This document shows positions 1-5,001 of a stretch of DNA of 7,811 nt, piece by piece. Numbering within the stretch: position 1 is the first letter of the stretch; every line of letters starts with the position of its first letter. A model generated the notes under the pieces. That model saw only the letters and a list, made by a program, of their open reading frames with translations, searched no databases and was not told where the DNA came from. Source of the stretch: Candidatus Desantisiibacteriota bacterium (GTDB lineage: Bacteria; JACRDZ01); the NCBI GenBank assembly GCA_016209155.1, contig JACQWU010000012.1, positions 1 through 7,811 on the forward strand, written 5' to 3'. Both the position numbers and the translations under genes were made by a program.

Positions 1-2
1 TT

Positions 3-569
3 TGTGACGCGGCAAATGTCGCGAAGAGGTTTGCCGGACTTTTAATAGTAGCGGCGACTTCCTTTGACGCCTCGGCCTTTTCCGTACCGGCAGAAATTAA
101 CGGTTTGCGTATAATGAAAGTCAAAATTAATCCCGACCTTTCCATGGGTGACCTTTTGAAAAAAACAGGTTCAGGTAATTTATTTCTTGCCTTTGGCGAA
201 CCGGAGATAAAAATAAAAAAAACAAAAGATGAGATTATTGTAGAAATCATGGGTATTGATGTTTACGATCCCGTAAAAAGCGAAATTCGTTCCAGCGGTT
301 CCGGCGATCCCGAACACGATATCGCCGCCTGGTTTATTGATACAAACTATAATGGCGATGCCTTCTTTGTTACACACGCCTACTTTTTAGGAGCAGATAA
401 GCCCTACGAAAAACTTAAAAAAGCGCTTAAGGCAGACATTAATGAAGCGGCATGGGAAGAGTTATATTCCACAACCTCCCGCCCCTTTCCAAAACCAAAA
501 ACCGGCAAAATTGCCGTGAAGGTTATCAATCACTTTGGGGATGAAGTAATGAAGGTGGTGGAAATTTAG
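3..569 (+). CDS. Adenine-specific DNA methyltransferase, C-terminal part (5' end outside window)
   Basis: The reading frame is open from base 3 to the TAG at 567-569, giving 188 residues with no natural start; the TTG at 105 and the ATG at 114 are internal, since the coding-like frame continues upstream of both. Visible blocks are DLSMGDLLKKTGSGNLFLAF, GEPEIKI, DIAAWFIDTNYNGDAFFVTH, an ALKADINEAAWEELYSTTSRPF segment and IAVKVINHFGDEVMKV at the end. As I remember them, these blocks are typical of the C-terminus of large adenine-specific DNA methyltransferases (type III Mod-like or related), which add a methyl group to adenine in a target site. The catalytic DPPY-type motif and the SAM-binding motif would lie upstream, outside the window, so the activity is inferred from the tail only. 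The segment is richer in G+C than everything to its right. No restriction subunit is visible downstream; only decayed sequence follows. Confidence 0.7.
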   Translation, partial: CDAANVAKRFAGLLIVAATSFDASAFSVPAEINGLRIMKVKINPDLSMGDLLKKTGSGNLFLAFGEPEIKIKKTKDEIIVEIMGIDVYDPVKSEIRSSGSGDPEHDIAAWFIDTNYNGDAFFVTHAYFLGADKPYEKLKKALKADINEAAWEELYSTTSRPFPKPKTGKIAVKVINHFGDEVMKVVEI

Positions 570-643
570 GAATGGCTCGTCTCACATTATTTTAACTTAA
601 AATCTCAAATTAAATTGAATACCAACTTACCGATAATAAACAT

Positions 644-933
644 ATGAACGAAAATATTTCACACGAACAAGAACTTTTAACAATTATAGCAGAACTGCAA
701 AAACATCTTAATGAAAAGGGTGCATCCCCGTGTAAATTTTGTCTATATGTGTATTCCCCCGCATTTGCCGCCAGATGTCTTATCAAAAACGCGAGGAATT
801 ATGTTGTTTTGGTGTTAGTCTTGGTAATTTCGAAGAAAAATATCTTTCAAAATATCCGGATGTAAGCCATAGCCTTACCAGTGTGAGCAAAGAAAAGGCT
901 CTCGTAAATAATGAAATTAAAAAAATGGAGTGA
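644..933 (+). pseudogene. Decayed coding stretch split over frames (unknown product)
   Basis: No intact gene is recognised. An ATG at 644 opens a plausible, charged N-terminus (MNENISHEQELLTIIAELQK, then HLNEK) without a clear ribosome site. The protein-like character fades after about base 720, although this frame runs on to 865. A different frame, open from 736 to the TGA at 931-933, carries a plausible hydrophilic C-terminus including NFEEKYLSKYPDVSHSL and EKALVNNEIKKME. A third frame (about 720-818) is also briefly open, with HLPPDVLSKTRGIMLFW. The simplest reading is one former gene of about 95 codons with one or two frameshifts between 715 and 820. The alternative is chance open frames in non-coding DNA. 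The last codons overlap a GGAG motif placed correctly for the ATG at 937, which suggests a former operon. Confidence 0.3.
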
Positions 934-1200
934 ATTATGAGATTTTTTATAATTGATAAAATAATAAAATGGGAAATAGGATAGAATGCAGAAGCCTTGC
1001 GGATTATATTACTGTGGGATTTGGATTAAAAATGTAAAAAAATGACAATAATAATAGCATGAGAAGTGTAGTAATAAGAATATCAATATTTCTCTTCTTT
1101 TTCTTTTCTATTTTTTGGAAATATATAAAAGGGAGAAGGCTTCTCATATAGTAATAAATTTTTTTAATTGGATGGGGAATTTCTATATTTTAAAAGATTT
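934..1200. other. AT-rich intergenic stretch with gene vestiges
   Basis: No credible intact gene lies here. At 937 an ATG with a good ribosome site opens only 15 codons (MRFFIIDKIIKWEIG) before the TAG at 982-984. An overlapping frame (969-1037) gives a 22-residue peptide that could continue it after a frameshift. A 30-codon hydrophobic reading frame (1059-1151) has no ribosome site. A short GAGAA/TTCTC inverted repeat (arms 1133-1137 and 1141-1145) sits 11 bases before a run of seven T and does not make a convincing terminator. The rest is low-complexity A/T. Confidence 0.5.
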
Positions 1201-1202
1201 TC

Positions 1203-1231
1203 TTGACTTTAATTTTAATGAAGAGTAAACT
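1203..1231 (+). promoter_or_regulatory. Probable sigma-70 promoter for the cupin regulator
   Basis: TTGACT (1203-1208, five of six matches to the -35 consensus) is followed, after exactly 17 bases, by TAAACT (1226-1231, four of six matches to the -10 consensus). A perfect TATAAT lies at 1232-1237 but would need a 23-base spacer to this -35 box; with a 17-base spacer it would have only a poor -35 element. Either box would start transcription around 1238-1245, about 90 bases before the regulator gene. The AT-rich background makes chance matches easy, but the position fits. Confidence 0.45.
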
Positions 1232-1265
1232 TATAATCATAAATATTAAAATACAAGGAATATAC

Positions 1266-1295
1266 AAGGAGGTAAATTTCATGTATTTAATTTAA
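1266..1295 (+). promoter_or_regulatory. Consensus ribosome site with a 4-codon leader ORF
   Basis: AAGGAGG (1266-1272) is the best ribosome-binding site in the window. It lies 8 bases before an ATG at 1281 that encodes only M-Y-L-I before the TAA at 1293-1295. The real regulator start is 35 bases further on, in another reading frame, and has its own weaker site. The element may be a translated leader that tunes expression of the regulator, or the remains of a former gene start. What is seen is the site and the mini-ORF; the role is inferred. Confidence 0.35.
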
Positions 1296-1300
1296 TTTTT

Positions 1301-1314
1301 TAAATCATGATTTA
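1301..1314. promoter_or_regulatory. Perfect 14-bp palindrome, candidate operator
   Basis: TAAATCATGATTTA is a perfect inverted repeat placed between the promoter-like block and the ribosome site of the regulator gene. XRE-family repressors bind such dyads as dimers and often control their own promoter, so this is a natural candidate autoregulatory site. It could equally be a chance AT-rich palindrome; no second perfect copy was noticed in the window. Confidence 0.3.
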
Positions 1315-1329
1315 GTTGAGGTGTGTATT

Positions 1330-1890
1330 ATGCCAGATAATAGTGTAACTCTAACGCTAGGTGAAAAAATAAAAAATATCAGACTTGAAAAACGTATTAC
1401 TTTAGAAGAGGTAGCAAGACATACAAAATTAACTCCAAGCTTTATTTCTCAGATAGAAAGAAATCTTGCTTCTCCATCTGTTCAATCTTTACATAAAATT
1501 GCAATTGCATTGGGCAGTAAAATAAGTAATTTTTTTGAAGAAAATGATTCTAAAGGTTTAGTTCTTTTGAAAAAAAATTATAAGCAAAATATTCCCGTTA
1601 AATTTCAAGCTTATACTATAAGATTAATAAATGATATTTCGAGCATTAATCTTCATCCCTTTGTTATTATTTTGGACAATAGTCCCAATGCTGAAAAAGA
1701 ACTTCCTTCACACAGTGAAGATGAATTTGGGATAGTTATCAAAGGAAAGATTTTACTCTCTATAAATAAAGTCACATATACCATGGAAGAAGGAGATTGT
1801 ATTTATCTTACTTCCCCCGGGAAACATAAAATTACAAACATTGGTAATAAAAAAGTTGAAGTTCTATGGATTTACGGAAGCAATTTTTAA
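1330..1890 (+). CDS. XRE-family transcriptional regulator with C-terminal cupin domain
   Basis: A 186-residue one-component DNA-binding regulator. Residues 11-69 form an XRE/Cro-type helix-turn-helix: GEKIKNIRLEKRITLEEVAR, then TKLTPSFISQIERNLASPSV and the LHKIAIALGSKISNFFEE end. Residues 110-183 form a cupin barrel with H128-S-E-D-E132 and G139 of motif 1, and G155, P163-G164, H166 and N170 of motif 2, so metal or small-ligand binding is plausible. Length and order match the known HTH-cupin regulator family (PuuR is a member), which senses a small molecule through the cupin; the ligand here is unknown. The ATG at 1330 is preferred over the in-frame GTG at 1321 because GAGGTG (1318-1323) lies 6 bases before it and overlaps the GTG. 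The gene stops 15 bases before the metallopeptidase start, so the two are probably co-transcribed. An upstream palindrome suggests autoregulation. Intact. Confidence 0.9.
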   Translation: MPDNSVTLTLGEKIKNIRLEKRITLEEVARHTKLTPSFISQIERNLASPSVQSLHKIAIALGSKISNFFEENDSKGLVLLKKNYKQNIPVKFQAYTIRLINDISSINLHPFVIILDNSPNAEKELPSHSEDEFGIVIKGKILLSINKVTYTMEEGDCIYLTSPGKHKITNIGNKKVEVLWIYGSNF

Positions 1891-1905
1891 TCATTGATAA
1901 ATAAT

Positions 1906-4581
1906 ATGGAAATTTTTCTCAAAAAAATTGTTCTTATTTTTTTATTTTTTTTATACCTGCCAATCAATCTCACCGCTTTTGATAATATTTTATGGAGAAC
2001 TTTAAAAACAGAACATTTAACTGTATTCTATAAACCCGGGTATGAGATAAAAGCCCGGGAAGCTTTGAAAACATTGGAATATTACAGGCTGGATATAGAA
2101 AAGCTTACCGGTAATAAGAATCAAAAATTTTCAGTTGTTATTGAAGATGAAGGAACAATATCTGATGGACTGGCAAATCCCCTCACCTACTCAATGTCTT
2201 TTTCAACCTATCCTCCTTTAGCCGGTGAACTCGGTTTTACAGAGAACTGGTTTTCTGATGTAGGTATTCATGAATATACACATTTAAATAATCTGACGAA
2301 AGCAGGAGGAACTCCCGGAGTACTCACGAATCTATTTGGTAATTTATTGTTCCCAAATATATTACTGCCGGACTGGGCTATTGAAGGTTTTGCTGTATAT
2401 AGCGAATCACAATTTTCCCGATATCAGGGCAGATTAAATGATGGATTTTATGATGCATATATAGGTGCATGTGTGAATGGTAAACGTTTTCCATCTATTT
2501 TAAAAGCAACATATTCACCCCTGGAGTTTCCATATTACAACGGCAGTTATATTTTCGGCAGCGAATTTTTTCAATATTTATCCAAAATTTATGGGCAGGA
2601 AAAATTAACAAAATTTTTTGATATATATAGTTCATCGCTTTTGTCATATCTCTCACCTGTTTTACCTTATGCAGGGATTGACCGCGCAAGCGAAAAAATA
2701 TATGGCAAATCATTTCCTCTGCTATGGCGGGAATGGAATGAATATGAAAATAAAAGATTTGAAAATTTTAGCATGGAGGGAGAAAAGCTTACTGATTACG
2801 GATGGTTTATTGATGGGACCAGATTATATAATAATAATCTTTATTTCAAAAGACGCTATCCGGTTAAGACAGGAGCCTTTGATAATTTCTGGTTCAATGA
2901 AATAACAAAAAAAGATCTCTCGAATAATAAAGAAGAGACCATTGTATCCACTTCATCTTCTTTTACAGGGCAGATAAAAATTTATAATGATAAATTATAT
3001 TATACAGTTTTTGAGATAAAATCCGGATATGCCAATACTTCTTTTTCGGGGTTAGGATATTATTCAATTATTCACGAAAAAGATTTGCTGACAGGTAAGG
3101 ATTCAATTTTACTCTCGGACGAAATCCGGACATTTGATATTCTTCCGGATGGAGATATCCTGTATTTTAAGGATAAAAAACAGGAATTCGGCACACAAAT
3201 AAGCATTTATAAAATAAAAACAGGCGAAAAGAAATTGGTTTTTGAAACAGATTTTATTATTGATGATATTGCTCTTGATGAAAAAAGAATCGTTGTTTCA
3301 GCGCGTAAAGACTGGGAGAATTTTAGTTTATATATACTTGATCTGAAAGAAATGAATTTGACACCGCTTATTCACACCCCATTTTTTGAAACACACTTAA
3401 CCCTCAGTGAAAATAAACTTTTTTTTACAGCAAATTATGAAAAAACATATAGTATCTATTGCTATGATTTTGAGTCCAATAAAATATTTCGTCTGACAAA
3501 AAACGGTTTTTCGGATTTTTCCGCATTTGACAAAAAAGGACAGCTTTATTTTATCGGAATTAACTCAAACGGTTTTGATATTTATAAAAAAAAGGCTGAA
3601 TTCGATGAATTTAAAATACCTGATTTCCCGGTTTCAAAAAAACCTTCATTCATATTAAAAGAAAGTGATTTTACAAAAGGAGGATATGGTGATAATTTAA
3701 AAACTTTATTTCCGCCCGGAATATTACGTTTGCCTATCATTTCTTCTGACAGCGAAAGAACAATTGCAGGGTTTATTTTTGCCGGTGGAGATGCGCTGGG
3801 ACATTTTCCCGGATATTATGGAACTATTTATTATGATTCAAAAGAAAAAGACCCTCAATTCTCGATTAATTTTCCGGTCAGATTATTCGTCCCGTTTTAT
3901 TCATATATCAATCTTGAAAATATTGAGGAAAATTCTTTAAAATTTGATTTGACTTATCCATTTATTAATAGACTTTCACCCGGCATATCAAATCTTTCTG
4001 CAGGTTTAACGGATAATTTTACTGAAAATTTTGAAAAATTGGAAATGATACCCCATGTCTCTTTAAATCTCCGCTATCCCGGCACATTTGCCGGATTAAG
4101 TCTAAAACTGCCGGTTGAAAAAAAAAATATGGGATCGGATATAAACCGGACAGGGATATATGCAGACGCTGAACTTTCGCAGTACCTTCCGCTTAGAAAT
4201 AAATTACTTTTTAGAATAAAGGGTATTGATGACAGAGATAATCCTGACACTATTTTTCCTAAAATTCGCGGTTATACGGAGATAATCGAAGCAAAAAAAG
4301 GAGGTGTATTTTCTTTTGAATACACCAGACCGCTATTTCACATCCGAAAAGGTATCTGGAATCCGAATATCTTTTTTGAAGATTTAAATTTAGTTTTTTT
4401 TATAGATTCAGCCATACCATATAAAGATAATAATGATACAGTACAGTTTTCAAACGGACTGGAATTTCTTGTTGAGACAAAAACATTTTTATTCGCATCA
4501 CTTAATTCCGGAATCAGACTTTCTATAAATAAAGAAAAAGAGACCCGCGTAGAATTATTAATACAGTCAGTTATAAAGTGA
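1906..4581 (+). CDS. Exported zinc metallopeptidase with propeller-like middle and outer-membrane barrel-like C-terminus
   Basis: An 891-residue protein. Residues 1-24 are a signal peptide (K6-K7, a long I/L/F core, cleavage probably after L-T-A24). The peptidase domain (about 30-280) has HEYTH at 122-126 and LPDWAIEGFAVYSE with E160 as the likely third zinc ligand, the pattern of the gluzincin/peptidase-MA-like group; E123 would be the catalytic base. Residues about 286-575 are repeated four-strand-like segments (for example KIYNDKLYYTVFE, DILPDGDILYFKD, LTLSENKLFFTANY), as in TolB/WD40-like propellers. Residues about 620-891 alternate polar and hydrophobic positions (GGDALGHFPGYYGTIYY, FSFEYTRPLFHIRKGIW, and a final strand ending LLIQSVIK), resembling BamA-family surface-antigen barrels. 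It is therefore probably anchored in the outer membrane; substrate unknown. The ATG at 1906 is chosen over the TTG at 1894 because it gives a standard signal peptide; neither has a clear ribosome site. It lies 15 bases behind the regulator gene. Intact. Confidence 0.8.
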   Translation: MEIFLKKIVLIFLFFLYLPINLTAFDNILWRTLKTEHLTVFYKPGYEIKAREALKTLEYYRLDIEKLTGNKNQKFSVVIEDEGTISDGLANPLTYSMSFSTYPPLAGELGFTENWFSDVGIHEYTHLNNLTKAGGTPGVLTNLFGNLLFPNILLPDWAIEGFAVYSESQFSRYQGRLNDGFYDAYIGACVNGKRFPSILKATYSPLEFPYYNGSYIFGSEFFQYLSKIYGQEKLTKFFDIYSSSLLSYLSPVLPYAGIDRASEKIYGKSFPLLWREWNEYENKRFENFSMEGEKLTDYGWFIDGTRLYNNNLYFKRRYPVKTGAFDNFWFNEITKKDLSNNKEETIVSTSSSFTGQIKIYNDKLYYTVFEIKSGYANTSFSGLGYYSIIHEKDLLTGKDSILLSDEIRTFDILPDGDILYFKDKKQEFGTQISIYKIKTGEKKLVFETDFIIDDIALDEKRIVVSARKDWENFSLYILDLKEMNLTPLIHTPFFETHLTLSENKLFFTANYEKTYSIYCYDFESNKIFRLTKNGFSDFSAFDKKGQLYFIGINSNGFDIYKKKAEFDEFKIPDFPVSKKPSFILKESDFTKGGYGDNLKTLFPPGILRLPIISSDSERTIAGFIFAGGDALGHFPGYYGTIYYDSKEKDPQFSINFPVRLFVPFYSYINLENIEENSLKFDLTYPFINRLSPGISNLSAGLTDNFTENFEKLEMIPHVSLNLRYPGTFAGLSLKLPVEKKNMGSDINRTGIYADAELSQYLPLRNKLLFRIKGIDDRDNPDTIFPKIRGYTEIIEAKKGGVFSFEYTRPLFHIRKGIWNPNIFFEDLNLVFFIDSAIPYKDNNDTVQFSNGLEFLVETKTFLFASLNSGIRLSINKEKETRVELLIQSVIK

Positions 4582-4719
4582 GGGCAGACCCTATTCAAAA
4601 AATCCAAAAAATTACTTGACTTCTCATTAAGCCTTATGATTAAATAAACTAACTAAATTACTTGCAATCTGTGCAAAAATTACCTGCCTTAATATGTGAA
4701 TATGACATAAGGAAGTTAA
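4582..4719. promoter_or_regulatory. Intergenic regulatory region upstream of the large exported-protein gene
   Basis: This 138-base gap holds a possible promoter: TTGACT (4616-4621), an 18-base spacer and TTAAAT (4640-4645). It also holds an inverted repeat, TTGCA-N5-TGCAA (4662-4676), just downstream of the promoter-like block, three copies of an AAATTAC(T/C)TG motif (4609, 4655 and 4677), and a weaker dyad, TATGT-N7-ACATA (4693-4709), that touches the ribosome site AAGGAAG (4709-4715). The large gene therefore probably has its own promoter rather than depending on read-through. No terminator with a T-run follows the metallopeptidase stop codon. Confidence 0.4.
4662..4676. repeat. Inverted repeat TTGCA-N5-TGCAA, candidate operator
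   Basis: Two perfect 5-base arms are separated by 5 bases, a spacing of about one and a half helix turns between arm starts. It lies about 17 bases downstream of a possible -10 box and 44 bases before the next start codon, where a repressor would block transcription. The left arm overlaps one of the three AAATTAC(T/C)TG repeats. The function is inferred from position only. Confidence 0.25.
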
Positions 4720-4899
4720 ATGGGGAATATTTTTAAAAAAAGATATTTTTATTTTGAAAATTTAAAAAAAAATTCGCCTTGTAAATTTTTTTTGCCACAA
4801 ATCTTAATCATATATATTTTTTTTCAATTTTTTTATAGCATTCCTTTTTTATTCGCGGCAGATGAACTTTCTGCAAGATTAGACAAAAATAGTTTTTAA
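4720..4899 (+). CDS. Signal-peptide fragment of the large exported protein, ended by in-frame TAA
   Basis: Fifty-nine codons with a good ribosome site 4 bases before the ATG. The start is lysine-rich (FKKRYFYFENLKKN), followed by about 20 hydrophobic residues and a probable cleavage site before ADELSARLDKNSF. The next codon is TAA. On its own the product would be little more than a signal peptide, so it is best seen as the 5' piece of the following gene. The alternative, an independent small membrane protein, is unlikely because the downstream sequence continues in the same frame without an independent start. Confidence 0.55.
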   Translation: MGNIFKKRYFYFENLKKNSPCKFFLPQILIIYIFFQFFYSIPFLFAADELSARLDKNSF

Positions 4900-5001
4900 G
4901 CTTCCGGTACTAATGAAACCCTATTAACAGTTGATAAATTTGGAAGATACAGTATTAAGATTAAAAGCAATTCAGGTTCTGCTTTACAAATTGTAAATAA
5001 A

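Noticed and set aside
1133-1164. GAGAA-GGC-TTCTC hairpin with a downstream T-run, as a terminator
   Set aside because: The stem has five pairs and the seven T lie 11 bases away, whereas a terminator needs them directly after the stem.
2495-2905. Open frames on both strands inside the metallopeptidase gene
   Set aside because: They lie wholly inside a strongly supported gene, have no ribosome sites and show no recognisable protein features.
4581-4592. AGGG-CAGA-CCCT hairpin at the metallopeptidase stop codon, as a terminator
   Set aside because: The stem has only four pairs and is followed by an A-rich sequence rather than a T-run, so it is not a convincing intrinsic terminator.
4616-4640. 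TTGACT paired with TATGAT (4635-4640) as a promoter
   Set aside because: The spacer would be only 13 bases, too short for sigma-70; the 18-base pairing with TTAAAT was listed instead.
1235-4642. TAATCATAA (1235-1243) and TTATGATTA (4634-4642), inverse copies of a 9-mer near the two promoters
   Set aside because: Nine AT-rich bases matching once in inverse orientation is easily chance in this composition, and the flanking bases do not agree.
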